A stretch of 64,000 bases of DNA from Rhizobium tumorigenes (GTDB lineage: Bacteria; Pseudomonadota; Alphaproteobacteria; Rhizobiales; Rhizobiaceae): positions 806,001 through 870,000 of the forward strand of contig NZ_CP117255.1 of NCBI RefSeq assembly GCF_003240565.2, in the 5' to 3' direction. Below the pieces are notes generated by a model. That model was not told where the DNA came from. It saw only the letters and a program-made list of their open reading frames with translations, and ran no database searches. The translations under genes were made by a program, and so were the position numbers. Below are positions 26,216 to 36,137 of this stretch, one piece after another. Each line of letters begins with the position of its first letter. Positions within the stretch are counted from its first letter, which is position 1.

Positions 26216-26632
26216 TTAATGCGTTTGCGACAGCTTCTCGACGCATTCGAGCACGCTGTCCGGCACCGGCAATACCCTGATCTCGTCGAGCGTGAACCAG
26301 CCGACCTCAGCCGCATCGTCGGCCGCAGTGGCAACCGCATCCTCGTCGGCATCGACCAGAAATACGGAGAGGAAGAAGTGGCTGTCCGCGCTGCCGTCCT
26401 TGCCCGGATGGCGAAGATTATAGGTCGCAAAGGGCCGGGGATTGCTGACGGCAATACCGGTCTCCTCCTCGAACTCGCGCATCGCCGTATCGGCCGGTGT
26501 CTCGCCGGCCTCCGCCCGCCCGCCCGGAAATGCATACATGTCCTTGGACGGAGGGTTGCGGCGCATCACGAGCAAAAACCGCCCGTCGCGCTCGAGGATC
26601 CCGGAGGATGCAGGCTGTGGGGTTGGGGTCAT
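26216..26632 (-). CDS. Nudix hydrolase
   Basis: The 138-residue protein has a complete Nudix box, GGRAEAGETPADTAMREFEE followed by ETGI, at about residues 37-60. An N-terminal strand region (ILERDGRFLLVMRRNPPSK) precedes it. It should hydrolyse a nucleoside diphosphate linked to another moiety; the exact substrate is unknown. Its ATG overlaps the antitoxin stop (ATGA), making a three-gene coupled set with the toxin-antitoxin pair upstream. Confidence 0.9.
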   Translation of the reverse strand: MTPTPQPASSGILERDGRFLLVMRRNPPSKDMYAFPGGRAEAGETPADTAMREFEEETGIAVSNPRPFATYNLRHPGKDGSADSHFFLSVFLVDADEDAVATAADDAAEVGWFTLDEIRVLPVPDSVLECVEKLSQTH

Positions 26633-26946
26633 GGGGCGACGTTGATTTCAGGCATTGGAGTGACTTGCGGCTTCACCCGCAGATCGAAACCCACAGCCTT
26701 GATTACCCGCAGGATGGTGCCAAACTCCGGACTGCCATTGCCACTCAGAGCGCTATCGAGGCCTTCTTTAGAAAGGCCTGCGTCTTCTGCGACCTTGCTC
26801 ATGCCCTTGGCGCGAGCGACCTCGCCAAGTGCTGCCGCGATCGTCGCTGCGTCCGCTTCCTCGAAAATAGCTTCCAGGAACAAGGCGATCTTTTCGTCCG
26901 TGTCCAGATGACGGGAAACATCCCACTTTTCTGTTTTCAGTGTCAT
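26629..26946 (-). CDS. addiction-module antidote protein (HigA-like, TIGR02684 type)
   Basis: The 105-residue DNA-binding protein begins with an acidic sensor-like segment (DTDEKIALFLEAIFEEADAA). It then has a helix-turn-helix, SKVAEDAGLSKEGLDSALSG, and the LRVIKAVGFDLRVKP tail typical of TIGR02684 antidotes. It would neutralise the toxin encoded upstream and repress the operon. The start overlaps the toxin stop (ATGA). Toxin-first order is normal for this group. Confidence 0.88.
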   Translation of the reverse strand: MTLKTEKWDVSRHLDTDEKIALFLEAIFEEADAATIAAALGEVARAKGMSKVAEDAGLSKEGLDSALSGNGSPEFGTILRVIKAVGFDLRVKPQVTPMPEINVAP

Positions 26947-27245
26947 CGAAATTTCCTCGCCGCCTCAGCCAGCGTCCTCGCCTTGGTGATGTCATCGACC
27001 TGGCTGCTTTTGTCACCGCCACAAAGCAACAGCACGACTACGCTTTCTAACATCGTGTAATACACTCTGTACCCGGGACCGTAATCAATCCGCAGTGCCA
27101 ACACGCTATTGCCGAGGCTTTTGTGACCACCAGCATTTCCATTGGCAAGACGAAAAATCCGTGCGTTTATCCGTGCCTTTGCCCGCTCGTCTCGCAGTCG
27201 CGAAAACCAGCCGGCATAGACTTCGGTTTCGCGGATCTCGATCAC
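26943..27245 (-). CDS. RelE/HigB-type addiction-module killer protein (TIGR02683 type)
   Basis: The 100-residue protein shows the family pattern [50 protein letters not shown] and [10 protein letters not shown]. RelE-fold toxins cleave mRNA on the ribosome. GTG 27245 fits the family start; a TTG six codons upstream is also open and neither has a clear ribosome site. It diverges from the YnfA-like gene with about 65 bp between, which must hold the operon's promoter. Confidence 0.86.
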   Translation of the reverse strand: MIEIRETEVYAGWFSRLRDERAKARINARIFRLANGNAGGHKSLGNSVLALRIDYGPGYRVYYTMLESVVVLLLCGGDKSSQVDDITKARTLAEAARKFR

Positions 27246-27310
27246 GAGCCAAGCGTAGATCAATCGCTGTCTACAGGCAAGATTTCGATAACTGGCGGCA
27301 TGGGTTGCGA

Positions 27311-27634
27311 ATGATCACGTACGGGCTTTACGCATTGGCAGCGCTAGCGGAGATTGCCGGCTGCTTTGCCTTCTGGGGCTGGATGCGGCTGGGCAAGCCG
27401 GTCTGGTGGCTGGCTCCCGGCATGCTGTCGCTGGCGATATTTGCCTGGCTTTTGACACTCGTGCCGAGCGAGGCGGCCGGGCGCACGTTTGCTGCCTATG
27501 GCGGCATCTACATCGTTGCGTCGGTGCTGTGGCTTTGGCTGGTCGAGGGGCGGGCGCCTGACCGGTGGGATATTTCCGGTGCCGTCGTTTGCCTGGCGGG
27601 AACGTCGCTGATCCTGTTTGGCCCGCGCGGCTAG
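27311..27634 (+). CDS. YnfA/UPF0060 family membrane protein
   Basis: The 107-residue protein has four transmembrane helices. The family pattern is [40 protein letters not shown], and PDRWDISGA with the final GxxLILFGPR. It resembles small multidrug resistance transporters, but its substrate is unknown. The ATG at 27311 begins the first helix. It is divergent from the toxin operon and followed after 42 bp by the SRAP gene. Confidence 0.9.
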   Translation: MITYGLYALAALAEIAGCFAFWGWMRLGKPVWWLAPGMLSLAIFAWLLTLVPSEAAGRTFAAYGGIYIVASVLWLWLVEGRAPDRWDISGAVVCLAGTSLILFGPRG

Positions 27635-27676
27635 CGTGGCCTTGACCGGACCTGCGGTGAATGCAAGACAGATCTC

Positions 27677-28441
27677 ATGTGCGGCCGATTTGCGTTGAAA
27701 GCGACGCCCGAGGAGGTGCGGGAATTGCTCGGGCTCCTTGAACTCGAGAGCTTTCCCGCGCGCTTCAACATTGCGCCGACCCAGCCGATCCTCGTCGTCG
27801 TTTCCGGTGAACGCCAGGACGCGGGCAGCAACCTCCCGGATCGTCGAGCCCTGCTCGTGCGCTGGGGGCTGACACCCTCCTGGGTCAAGGATCCCAAGGC
27901 TTTTCCCCTGCTGCTCAATGCCCGTGCCGAATCTGCGATCGAAAAGGCATCGTTCCGCGCCGCCATGCGCCATCGCCGCGTGCTGATACCCGCCTCCGGC
28001 TTTTATGAGTGGCACAGGCCCGACAAGGAGAGCGGCGAGAAGTCGCAACCATACTGGATACGCCCGCGCAACGGCGGCGTCGTGGTCTTCGCCGGATTGA
28101 TGGAAACCTGGTCCTCGGCCGATGGCTCCGAAGTCGATACCGGTGCCATCCTGACCACGGCGGCAAATCGAACGATTTCACCGATCCATGACCGTATGCC
28201 CGTCGTCATCAAGCCTGAGGATTTCGCGCGATGGCTGGATTGCCGGACGCAGGAGCCGCGCGAGGTCGCAGATCTGATGGTGCCGGCCGACGAAGACCTG
28301 TTCGAGGCCATCGCTGTCTCCGATCTCGTCAACAAGGTCTCCAACATGGGCCCGGAGTTGCAGATGCCGATAGAAGTGCAGCCGCGCCTGAAGCCGGCGC
28401 GCAAACATGACCCGGGAGACGACCAGCTGCGCCTGTTCTGA
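27677..28441 (+). CDS. SOS response-associated peptidase (SRAP, YedK/HMCES family)
   Basis: The 254-residue protein begins MCGRF, exposing the catalytic Cys2 that forms a covalent crosslink with abasic sites in single-stranded DNA. Conserved active-site segments RFNIAPTQ, VRWGLTPSW, NARAES and ASGFYEW (glutamate) are present, as is the histidine in ISPIHDRMPV. The family shields abasic sites during replication. It is followed after 32 bp by the LysE-type gene. Confidence 0.95.
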   Translation: MCGRFALKATPEEVRELLGLLELESFPARFNIAPTQPILVVVSGERQDAGSNLPDRRALLVRWGLTPSWVKDPKAFPLLLNARAESAIEKASFRAAMRHRRVLIPASGFYEWHRPDKESGEKSQPYWIRPRNGGVVVFAGLMETWSSADGSEVDTGAILTTAANRTISPIHDRMPVVIKPEDFARWLDCRTQEPREVADLMVPADEDLFEAIAVSDLVNKVSNMGPELQMPIEVQPRLKPARKHDPGDDQLRLF

Positions 28442-28473
28442 CGTACCTCTACTTCTGCTGTGGAAATCCCCCC

Positions 28474-29085
28474 ATGCCAATTCTCTCCGGCGCCCTGCTC
28501 GGTGCCTCGCTGATCATCGCCATCGGGTCCCAGAACGCCTTCATCCTGCGCCAGGGGCTGCTGCGGTCGCATGTCTTCGTGCTTTGCTTGATCTGCGCGC
28601 TGTCCGACGCGGTGCTCATCGCCGCGGGCGTGGCAGGGTTGGGCTCAGTCGTGGCCCAGTCGCCGCGGCTGATAGCATTCGTTACCATCGGTGGCGCCGT
28701 GTTCCTGGGCACCTATGGCGTGCTGGCCTTTCGCCGTGCATGGCGGCCGCAGGCGATGCGCGCCGCCGGTGGCAACGGGCTGACGCTGTCGTCGGCGATT
28801 GCGACCTGCCTGGCATTCACCTTTCTCAATCCGCACGTCTACCTGGATACGGTGCTGCTGCTGGGAAGCCTGTCGGCTGCTTATGAGGGAACGGCGAGAT
28901 TCGCCTATGGCGCAGGTGCTGCTGCCGCTTCGTTCGTCTGGTTCTTCGGGCTGGGCTATGGCGCGCGGTTGCTGCAGCCGGTCTTTGCCAAACCCGCCGC
29001 GTGGCGGGTCCTCGATGCAATCATCGGTGTGGTGATGAGCCTGCTTGCCCTCAGCCTGCTCTATAAATTCTATGCCGGCGCTTAA
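28474..29085 (+). CDS. LysE/ArgO family amino acid exporter
   Basis: The 203-residue membrane protein has six hydrophobic segments and family motifs GSQNAFILRQGLLR near the N-terminus and ATCLAFTFLNPHVYLDT in the middle. This points to the ArgO/LysE branch exporting basic amino acids. The exact substrate is unknown. Its last 4 bp overlap the end of the convergent small gene. Confidence 0.92.
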   Translation: MPILSGALLGASLIIAIGSQNAFILRQGLLRSHVFVLCLICALSDAVLIAAGVAGLGSVVAQSPRLIAFVTIGGAVFLGTYGVLAFRRAWRPQAMRAAGGNGLTLSSAIATCLAFTFLNPHVYLDTVLLLGSLSAAYEGTARFAYGAGAAAASFVWFFGLGYGARLLQPVFAKPAAWRVLDAIIGVVMSLLALSLLYKFYAGA

Positions 29086-29222
29086 GCGATCTTCTTGGAG
29101 GTAGCAGACTTGCCCTTCAGCATCAGATGGGCGGCAGTCACGGCCTTGAGGCCGATCGGGCGGTAGAGCGATGCGAGGTCTGTCTTGGCCGGCTGTGTCG
29201 TACTTGTGTTGATGGTGCTCAT
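29082..29222 (-). CDS. small conserved protein (46 residues)
   Basis: The frame starts MSTINTSTTQPAKTDL after a good GGAAGGAGA site, contains YRPIGLKAVTAAHLM and ends in a basic tail (KGKSATSKKIA). Short proteins with the YRPIGLKAV pattern recur in rhizobial genomes as I recall, with no function assigned. A frame start 16 codons upstream has no ribosome site. The 262-bp gap to pssA on its upstream side shows nothing else. Confidence 0.6.
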   Translation of the reverse strand: MSTINTSTTQPAKTDLASLYRPIGLKAVTAAHLMLKGKSATSKKIA

Positions 29223-29484
29223 GAGGATCTCCTTCCCAGGTGGTTGTAATGTTTTCTCTTTCACGGCCAATCGTGACGAATCGGAGGCGGTGCCGATCAG
29301 CTTTTGTGAACGTGCAGCATAATCCGCGAGCCTGACGCGAGGCCTGATTCGCGAATATCCTGTTCAAGACGGGGGAGATCGAAGGCATTACATGGCAATG
29401 CGGGCCGCCGGACGCGCTGGCGGGCCGTCAGCATTCGCAGAAAACTTCACTGGAAGTAGAAATCGATACGGCCAGCTGGAGGTG

Positions 29485-30345
29485 TCAGATATGCCGGCCG
29501 ATATCGTCGTTGGCGTCATCGACATCGGGGTCTGCGGGGCCGTTGATGGTATAGGTGCCGTATTTGCGCTGCCAGGAGCGGGCGCCAAGCGGTAGAGACA
29601 GGAGGTAGCCGGCCACGGTCACGACCATGACCTCCCAGGTGTAGCTCATCAGCAGTGCCACATAGACGACGACGCCGAGCATGATCGGCAGCACGAGGTC
29701 ACGGCGGATCCGGCTGCCCTCGCTCTTGCCCGACCAGACGGGCAGGCGGCTCACCAGAAGGAAGCCGATGATGACGGTGTAGGCCGAGGCGATATAGCCG
29801 AATGTCTTGTCGGGCATGATGCCGAGGAAGCCAAGATAGACGGGTGCAAGCACCAGCATCGCACCCGCCGGTGCCGGAACGCCGACGAAGTATTCGGATT
29901 GCCATGGGGCCTTGTTGTCGCGCTCGGCCATCACATTGAAGCGCGCCAGCCGCAGCCCGGCAGCGATCGCATAGATGAGGGCAGCGATCCAGCCGAGAGA
30001 ATGGGCCTGGTTCAGCACGTAGACATAAAGCACCAGAGCTGGCGCCACGCCGAAGTTGACGATATCGGCGAGCGAATCCATCTGCGCACCGAATTTGGAC
30101 GTCGCCCGCATCATCCGCGCAACCCGGCCGTCGACACCATCGAGAAACGCTGCAACCAGAACCATCGCGACAGATAGTTCGAAGCGCTCCTCGAAGGCGA
30201 GCCGCACACCGGTCAGCCCGGCGCAGATAGCCAGCACGGTGATAAGGTTGGGGACCATCAGCCGCAACGGGATCTCGCGCAGTCGCGGACCGCGTGCTTC
30301 TTCGTTTTCGCCCAAGGGTTCCAGCTGAGGAAATGGCGTCTTCAT
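29485..30345 (-). CDS. pssA: CDP-diacylglycerol--serine O-phosphatidyltransferase
   Basis: The 286-residue membrane enzyme has the CDP-alcohol phosphotransferase signature DGVDGRVARMM with the downstream FGAQMDSLAD aspartates, plus six or more transmembrane helices. It makes phosphatidylserine. Its product is the substrate of the decarboxylase encoded 22 bp upstream on the same strand, so psd-pssA form a phosphatidylethanolamine operon. Confidence 0.94.
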   Translation of the reverse strand: MKTPFPQLEPLGENEEARGPRLREIPLRLMVPNLITVLAICAGLTGVRLAFEERFELSVAMVLVAAFLDGVDGRVARMMRATSKFGAQMDSLADIVNFGVAPALVLYVYVLNQAHSLGWIAALIYAIAAGLRLARFNVMAERDNKAPWQSEYFVGVPAPAGAMLVLAPVYLGFLGIMPDKTFGYIASAYTVIIGFLLVSRLPVWSGKSEGSRIRRDLVLPIMLGVVVYVALLMSYTWEVMVVTVAGYLLSLPLGARSWQRKYGTYTINGPADPDVDDANDDIGRHI

Positions 30346-30366
30346 GTCGCGATCTCCCGGTGACGC

Positions 30367-31065
30367 TTAATCGCGTCGGCTGGTGGTCGGGCCTTTCAGG
30401 GACCCGAATTCGGCAATGACGGTTTCGCCGGCAATGGCCGTCTGGCCAAGGGTCACACGCGGTGAAAATCCGGCCGGCAGGAACACGTCGAGGCGCGAGC
30501 CGAAACGAATGAGGCCGATGCGCTCGCCAGCCTCGATAGGCTCGTTTGGCTGGGCAAAGCAGAGAATACGACGCGCCACGAAGCCGGCAATCTGCACGAC
30601 GCCGATCTGGCCGCGCACGGTATCGATGACCATGCCGTTGCGCTCGTTCTCATCGCTGGCCTTGTCGAGTTCGGCGTTGAGGAAGTTACCCTTGCGATAG
30701 GCGATGTTGCTGATGCGGCCGCGCATCGGCGCGCGGTTCACATGGCAGTTGAAGACGTTCATGAAGATCGAGATGCGCAGCATCGGCTCGAAACCGAGGT
30801 TCAGCTCGGCCGGTGGCGTGATCATCACAACGCTCGATACCTTGCCGTCAGCCGGCGATATCACGAGGTCCTCGTCCTGCGGCGTCAACCGCTCGGGATC
30901 ACGAAAGAAGTAGGCGCACCAGAGGGTCAGGATCAGGCCGATCCAGAATAGCGGCTTGAAAAACCACCCGAGGACCAGCGATGCCACGAAGAAAGCGGCA
31001 ACGAAGACGTAGCCCTCCTTGTGGACAGGGACGATCGTATTGCGGATGGTATTGTACAAGCTCAT
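30367..31065 (-). CDS. psd: phosphatidylserine decarboxylase (short form)
   Basis: The 232-residue proenzyme has membrane-facing hydrophobic segments at about residues 20-60, [13 protein letters not shown] with a conserved histidine, and the self-cleavage motif RFGSRLDVF. There the glycine-serine bond is cut to form the pyruvoyl group. This GSR variant is normal for the short Sinorhizobium-type enzyme. ATG 31065 (MSLYNTIRN) is chosen; the N-terminal extension to 31269 is arginine-rich noise. Confidence 0.93.
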   Translation of the reverse strand: MSLYNTIRNTIVPVHKEGYVFVAAFFVASLVLGWFFKPLFWIGLILTLWCAYFFRDPERLTPQDEDLVISPADGKVSSVVMITPPAELNLGFEPMLRISIFMNVFNCHVNRAPMRGRISNIAYRKGNFLNAELDKASDENERNGMVIDTVRGQIGVVQIAGFVARRILCFAQPNEPIEAGERIGLIRFGSRLDVFLPAGFSPRVTLGQTAIAGETVIAEFGSLKGPTTSRRD

Positions 31066-31166
31066 CGATGGCGGCCTTCCGTTGTTAGCCCTGACGCTGA
31101 CTACAGGCAAAACGGGCGGCAAGCAATGCCGGCGCGACCGCCGCCCCCAGCTGATCGCGCTGCTGA

Positions 31167-33053
31167 TCAGGTCGCCGGCGAGAGGCGGACGACGACGCCG
31201 AGGTCGTCGCTTTCGCGAACCTGCTTCAGATGCTCTTCCGCCTGGGTCGCTTCGCGTTGGCGGTTCCACATGGAGGCGTAGAGGCCGTTCTGCTCCAGCA
31301 GGCCGGCGTGGGTGCCGCGCTCGGCAATCTCCCCGCTCTTGAGAACGATGATCTCGTCGGCGCCGATAACGGTCGACAGCCGGTGGGCGATGACCAGCGT
31401 CGTGCGGTTCTTCGAGACCACGTCGAGCGCAGCCTGGATCTCCTGTTCCGTCGTCGTGTCGAGTGCCGAGGTCGCCTCGTCGAGGATCAGCACCGGCGGC
31501 GCTTTGAGAATGGTGCGGGCGATGGCGACGCGCTGCTTCTCGCCGCCGGAGAGCTTCAGGCCGCGCTCGCCGACCTTGGTCTCGAAACCATCGGGGAGCT
31601 GGTCGATGAAATGGCCGATCTGCGCCACTTCGGCAGCAGCCAGAACGGCAGCGTCGTCGGCGTCCGGGCGGCCGTAGCGGATATTGTAGGCAATCGTGTC
31701 GTTGAATAGCACCGTGTCCTGCGGCACCATGCCGATTGCCTTGCGTAGGCTTTTCTGGGTGACGCTGCGCACATCCTGGCCGTCGATGGTGATCGTGCCG
31801 CTCTGGACGTCGTAGAAACGATACAGCAGCCGCGACAACGTCGACTTGCCGGCGCCGGAGGGGCCCACCACCGCCACAGTCTTGCCAGCCGGCACCTCGA
31901 AGGAGATCCCCTTTAGGATCGGTCGCGCCGCATCATAGGCGAAATGCACATTGTTGAAGGCAATGGCGCCTTGTTGGATCGTCAGTTCGGTAGCCCCGGG
32001 CGCGTCGGTGACCTCGGCTTGAACCTCGAGCAGATCGAACATCTCCTCGATGTCGGTCAGACCCTGGCGAATTTCGCGGTAGACGAAACCGATGAAATTG
32101 AGCGGCACCGAGAGCTGCAGCAACATCGAGTTGACGAAGACGAAATCGCCGACCGTCTGGGTGTGGTTTATCACGGCATAGGCCGAGAAGATCAGCATGA
32201 CGGTGGTGCCGAGACCGAAGATCACGCCTTGGCCGAAATTGAGCCAGCCGAGCGACGTCCAGACATCGGTCGCGGCCTTCTCGTAACGCGCCATCGAGTT
32301 GTCGAAGCGCTTGGCCTCCATCTCCTCGTTGCCGAAATATTTGACAGTTTCGAAGTTCAACAGCGAATCGATGGCCTTGGTGTTGGCGTCCGTGTCGCTG
32401 TCGTTCATCGTGCGACGGATCGAGATGCGCCAGTCGCTGGCCCGTACCGTGAACCAGATGTAGATGGTGACGGTGACCGCTGTTATCGCGAGGTAGGAGA
32501 AACCGTAGCCCCACCAGAAGATCGCCGCCGTCAGCAGGAATTCGACGAAGGTCGGGACCGTGTTGAGGATTGTAAAGCGAACGATCGTTTCGATGCCCTT
32601 GGTGCCGCGTTCGATGACCCGCGAAAGGCCACCGGTCTTGCGCTCCAGATGAAACCGCAACGACAACTGGTGCATGTGCACGAAGGTGCGGAACGCCAGC
32701 TGGCGCACGGCGTGCTGGCCGACGCTGGCAAACAGAGCGTCGCGCAGCTGGTTCAGGGCGAGCTGGATCAGCCGCGTGACATTGTAGGCGATGACGAGGG
32801 CAACTGCGCCCATCATGAAGTTCGGTACGATGCCGTTCAGGTCCATCTTGCCGTTCAGCGCGTCGATCGACCACTTGAAGAAATAGGGGACGAGCAGGAG
32901 CACGAACTTGGAGATCAGCAGGAAGACCGAAGCCCAGACGACGCGCATCTTGAGATCGGTGCGGCCGGCCGGCCACATGTAGGGCCACAGATTGAGGATG
33001 GTGCGGAACGGATTGCTGGCATCCGCCGAAATCGTCTTCTTGCCGTCTGCCAT
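31167..33053 (-). CDS. ABC transporter, fused permease/ATPase (ATM1-like exporter)
   Basis: The 628-residue half-transporter has six transmembrane helices in the first 330 residues. The ATPase domain has Walker [11 protein letters not shown], signature LSGGEKQR and Walker [11 protein letters not shown]. The similarity is to the ATM1/heavy-metal-tolerance branch, which exports glutathione-linked compounds. ATG 33053 (MADGKKTIS) follows GGGAGAG; six codons upstream are open but less likely. It stands 101 bp upstream of psd on the same strand. Confidence 0.9.
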   Translation of the reverse strand: MADGKKTISADASNPFRTILNLWPYMWPAGRTDLKMRVVWASVFLLISKFVLLLVPYFFKWSIDALNGKMDLNGIVPNFMMGAVALVIAYNVTRLIQLALNQLRDALFASVGQHAVRQLAFRTFVHMHQLSLRFHLERKTGGLSRVIERGTKGIETIVRFTILNTVPTFVEFLLTAAIFWWGYGFSYLAITAVTVTIYIWFTVRASDWRISIRRTMNDSDTDANTKAIDSLLNFETVKYFGNEEMEAKRFDNSMARYEKAATDVWTSLGWLNFGQGVIFGLGTTVMLIFSAYAVINHTQTVGDFVFVNSMLLQLSVPLNFIGFVYREIRQGLTDIEEMFDLLEVQAEVTDAPGATELTIQQGAIAFNNVHFAYDAARPILKGISFEVPAGKTVAVVGPSGAGKSTLSRLLYRFYDVQSGTITIDGQDVRSVTQKSLRKAIGMVPQDTVLFNDTIAYNIRYGRPDADDAAVLAAAEVAQIGHFIDQLPDGFETKVGERGLKLSGGEKQRVAIARTILKAPPVLILDEATSALDTTTEQEIQAALDVVSKNRTTLVIAHRLSTVIGADEIIVLKSGEIAERGTHAGLLEQNGLYASMWNRQREATQAEEHLKQVRESDDLGVVVRLSPAT

Positions 33054-33227
33054 GCAACTCTCCCGCATCACCGGGGATCTGGAGTGCCGGTAAGATCCGG
33101 GCGATCACGCGGTGTAAAAATGCCGCTGGTCTGTATGGCCTCACGGGCCATGCCGGCCGGGGCACCCGGCGCACGCATATACTATTCGAGGGTCGTTCGA
33201 AAAGTTTTATGATCACTTTAACGCGAA

Positions 33228-33256
33228 AGGCCGGGCGAAAATTCTACCCGGCCCTT
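33228..33256 (-). terminator. terminator downstream of the LysM gene
   Basis: On the minus strand GGCCGGG and CCCGGCC form a 7-bp stem with an 11-nt loop, followed by TTTCGCGTT, about 30 bp after the LysM gene stop. The tail is short. The rest of the gap to the ABC gene start shows only promoter-like AT-rich DNA. Confidence 0.6.
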
Positions 33257-33283
33257 TCCTGACGCAAAACCATGGTGATCCGG

Positions 33284-35344
33284 CTAGAGATGCTTGCCCG
33301 ACAGGCGCTGGCGATGCAGCTCTTCCGAGTTCGGCAGTGCGTCCTTCGGCAGGCCGAAGACCTGTCCGGGCAAGATGCGGTCGGGATTGTGGATCTTGTC
33401 CTCGTTGGCAAGATAGATCGTCGTGTACCGCACACCCAATCCATAGGTTCGCCTGGAAATCTGCCAGAGCGTATCGCCCTGGCGGATGATGACCGCGTTC
33501 TTGTTGACGGCAAGCGGTGCCTGTTCGTAGGTCTTGACGTCGGAAGGATCTGTTTCGGCCGATCGGGCTTGTGCCGCGGCAACCGATCCGGCTGCAGGTT
33601 TCAGCAGCGGCGCGATCAGCTGGTCGAGACGGGCGATTACCGCACCGACTGCCACGGGATCGCGCGGCAGCGGCTCCAGCAGTGCCAGTGCCTTGCCAGC
33701 ACCGTCGGATGCCATGGACGAGGCCTGTTTCAGAGCCGCGCTGGCATCGATGGCCGGGCGGAAATCGCGCAGCCCCTTCAGCGCAAACTCCGTGCCGGAG
33801 CGGGCCGCGGCGAGCTGTTCGTTGCCCGGCATCTGGCCACCCTGGAAAAGGCCCTTGAGCAGCGCGAAGGCACGTCCGAGATCGCTGCGCAGCTTGCCGA
33901 GCTGCCCCTCGTCGAGGGCCGCTGCAGGCGCCGGGTTAACGGCGGCGGCGGCCGGCGACTGGGCGGCAACCGTCAGCTGGCTTCCTTCCGGACGGTTGAA
34001 ATTGACCGCTGTGCGCACGATGACCTTGCCGTTGGCATCAAGGCCATCGACCCGGATGGTATGATCGCCGACCGCCAATGGCATGGCGCCGTCGATGACG
34101 AAATGGCCATCGCCGCCGGCCGTGCTCTCGCCGATCTGCTTTTCGTCGGCATAGGCGCGAACCTTGAGGTTGGCGCGCGTGGCTCCGGCGACGAACAGAT
34201 GGTCGTTCTCGACCTCGACAGCGCTGATGACCAGTCCTGCATGATCGGTGGTCGCCGGTGGGGTGCCGGCATCTGCTGGCGTTGCGGCAGGATCGACGCT
34301 TGCCGTGGCGGGTGCGGTAGTGGCGTCAGGCGCTGCCGAAGGAGCCGGCGCCGCCGCCGACTTGGTGGCCGGTGCGGTGACACGCGGCTGCTTGGCTTCC
34401 GGAGCGGTCATGATGCGGCTTGCCTCGCCGGGCTTGGTAACCATCGCCAGCAGCTGCGAAGACCCATCCTTGGGAATGGATACGGTTGCAGTCTCCTCGG
34501 AGACGACGGATGTGCCGTCCTTGCCAGTGGATTTCAGGGTGATCTCGTGGTCGCCAGCGGGAAGTGGATTGTCGAGCACGGCAGCGAAATCGCCTCCCGG
34601 CCCGACTTCGGTCGAGTTGATCACCTTGTCGCCGTCGATGATGTCGAGCTTGGTGCCTGGCGCGGCACGGCCGGCGATGACAGTCGAGCCATCAGGCTCG
34701 ACGCGCAACACGTCGAAGGCCGGCTTGATGGGGGCGGCCGGTGCCTGCGCCAGCGGTGTGGGATCGCCGAGCAGCACAGCGCGGGCACGGTCGATTGCGG
34801 CGACGGCATCGGCGATGTTTTCCGGAAGCGCCTTGATGACGGCCAGGGCCTTGCCGGCACCCTGATGTGACTTGTCGATCAGAGTTGCGGTCGCCGGATC
34901 TGCATTGTCGGGTTTGGCGACATCGACGATTGCCTGCAGGCTATTGATTGTCTTGGTCTTTGCGGCATCGAAGACATCCTCTGTCGGTCCCTTGCCATCG
35001 GCAAACAGCGCCTTGAGCTCGGCAAGCGCGGTGGTGGCCTTATCCTTTAGGGCACCGATCATGACGGCTATGTCGATGGGCGCTGGCGAAGGTGCCGTTG
35101 CCGGTGCGGCCGACTTGGCGGCTCCATCTGCAGCGGGCGCCGTCGCATCTGCGGTCTTTGCCGGCGTATCCGCCGGTTTCGCGGTGTTGTCGGCGATAAT
35201 GTTGCCCACCTGCGAGCTTGCGTGATTGATGGCGTCGCCGATCGGCTTCTTGTCGCTGCCAATGCGGGGCAGCACGAAGAAGACCATCAGGATGGTCGCA
35301 ATTACCAGCACCAACAAGGCCAGCAATCCGGCACGGTTCTTCAT
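33284..35344 (-). CDS. membrane-anchored LysM protein with duplicated domains
   Basis: The 686-residue protein has an N-terminal membrane anchor (residues 6-25) and a C-terminal LysM domain (about 617-665, IIRQGDTLWQISRRTYG). Between them lie two pairs of repeats: a helical segment at about 95-193 resembling one at 482-581 (compare QGAGKALAVIKALP with DGAGKALALLEPLP), and two Ig-like beta segments at about 212-291 and 371-452 (compare LPAGDHEITLKS with LAVGDHTIRVDG). Proline/alanine linkers separate them. LysM binds peptidoglycan, so it likely bridges inner membrane and wall. ATG 35344 follows GGAGA. A TTG two codons upstream is an alternative. Confidence 0.88.
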   Translation of the reverse strand: MKNRAGLLALLVLVIATILMVFFVLPRIGSDKKPIGDAINHASSQVGNIIADNTAKPADTPAKTADATAPAADGAAKSAAPATAPSPAPIDIAVMIGALKDKATTALAELKALFADGKGPTEDVFDAAKTKTINSLQAIVDVAKPDNADPATATLIDKSHQGAGKALAVIKALPENIADAVAAIDRARAVLLGDPTPLAQAPAAPIKPAFDVLRVEPDGSTVIAGRAAPGTKLDIIDGDKVINSTEVGPGGDFAAVLDNPLPAGDHEITLKSTGKDGTSVVSEETATVSIPKDGSSQLLAMVTKPGEASRIMTAPEAKQPRVTAPATKSAAAPAPSAAPDATTAPATASVDPAATPADAGTPPATTDHAGLVISAVEVENDHLFVAGATRANLKVRAYADEKQIGESTAGGDGHFVIDGAMPLAVGDHTIRVDGLDANGKVIVRTAVNFNRPEGSQLTVAAQSPAAAAVNPAPAAALDEGQLGKLRSDLGRAFALLKGLFQGGQMPGNEQLAAARSGTEFALKGLRDFRPAIDASAALKQASSMASDGAGKALALLEPLPRDPVAVGAVIARLDQLIAPLLKPAAGSVAAAQARSAETDPSDVKTYEQAPLAVNKNAVIIRQGDTLWQISRRTYGLGVRYTTIYLANEDKIHNPDRILPGQVFGLPKDALPNSEELHRQRLSGKHL

Positions 35345-35500
35345 TATCAAGGTCTCCAGGCGGCATCGTCGTCGCAGTTGTAAAAATTGCTAACGATTTC
35401 CGCTGCTTTTACAAGCTTGCTCAGCTATTTCCGGGGAATGAGGCACAGGTTTTCCGTTAAATTTCTTGACTGGGCATCTGCTGCATTGTTGTTTGCAGGC

Positions 35501-36124
35501 ATGAATCAAGAATCTTTGCCAATTCAATCCATCTGCGTCTATTGCGGCTCCCGCCCCGGACGTGACCCTGCCCACATGGAAGCCGGCCGCGCGCTGGGCA
35601 AGGCGATTGCCGAAAGCGGCCTCCGTCTCGTCTATGGCGGTGGCACCAAAGGTATCATGGGTGCCGTTGCCTCCGGCGTACTGTCCAATGGCGGACAGGT
35701 GACCGGGATCATCCCGGAATTCCTCGTCGACATGGAAGCGACGCGCCATTCGCTCGGCCAGCTCGACGAGTTGATCATCACTCCCGACATGCACACCCGC
35801 AAGCACCGGATGTTCGAGCGGGCGGACGCCTTCGTGGCGTTGCCGGGCGGTATCGGCACACTCGAGGAAATCGTCGAGATCATGACCTGGGCGCAGCTCG
35901 GCCAGCACGAAAAGCCGATGGTCTTTGCCAATATCAACGGGTTCTGGGATCCGATGATGGAGCTAATCCGTCACATGACCGGCGAGGGCTTCGTCCACAC
36001 CGCCCACAGGGTCCAGCCGATGGTCATCGATGCCGTCGCCGATATCGTCCCCGCAGTTCTCGCCCACGCCGCCGAGACGAAGGCCGGTCGCGCCGGAGAC
36101 GAGAGTGTGATTTCCAAGATGTAG
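35501..36124 (+). CDS. LOG family protein (TIGR00730, Lonely Guy-type)
   Basis: The 207-residue protein has a Rossmann-like fold with ICVYCGSRPG, LVYGGGTKGIMGAVA, and the defining PGGIGTLEE motif. Family members are cytokinin-activating 5'-monophosphate phosphoribohydrolases, also active on AMP and other nucleotides. ATG 35501 gives the usual family length; a longer frame from 35387 lacks support. It is divergent from the LysM gene and convergent with rarD. Confidence 0.92.
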   Translation: MNQESLPIQSICVYCGSRPGRDPAHMEAGRALGKAIAESGLRLVYGGGTKGIMGAVASGVLSNGGQVTGIIPEFLVDMEATRHSLGQLDELIITPDMHTRKHRMFERADAFVALPGGIGTLEEIVEIMTWAQLGQHEKPMVFANINGFWDPMMELIRHMTGEGFVHTAHRVQPMVIDAVADIVPAVLAHAAETKAGRAGDESVISKM

Positions 36125-36137
36125 ACCCGCTGCAGGC

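Noticed and set aside
31944..34870. Long rightward frames over the ABC transporter and LysM genes
   Set aside because: These are shadow frames of well supported leftward genes, with valine/arginine/glycine-rich compositions typical of antisense GC-rich DNA.
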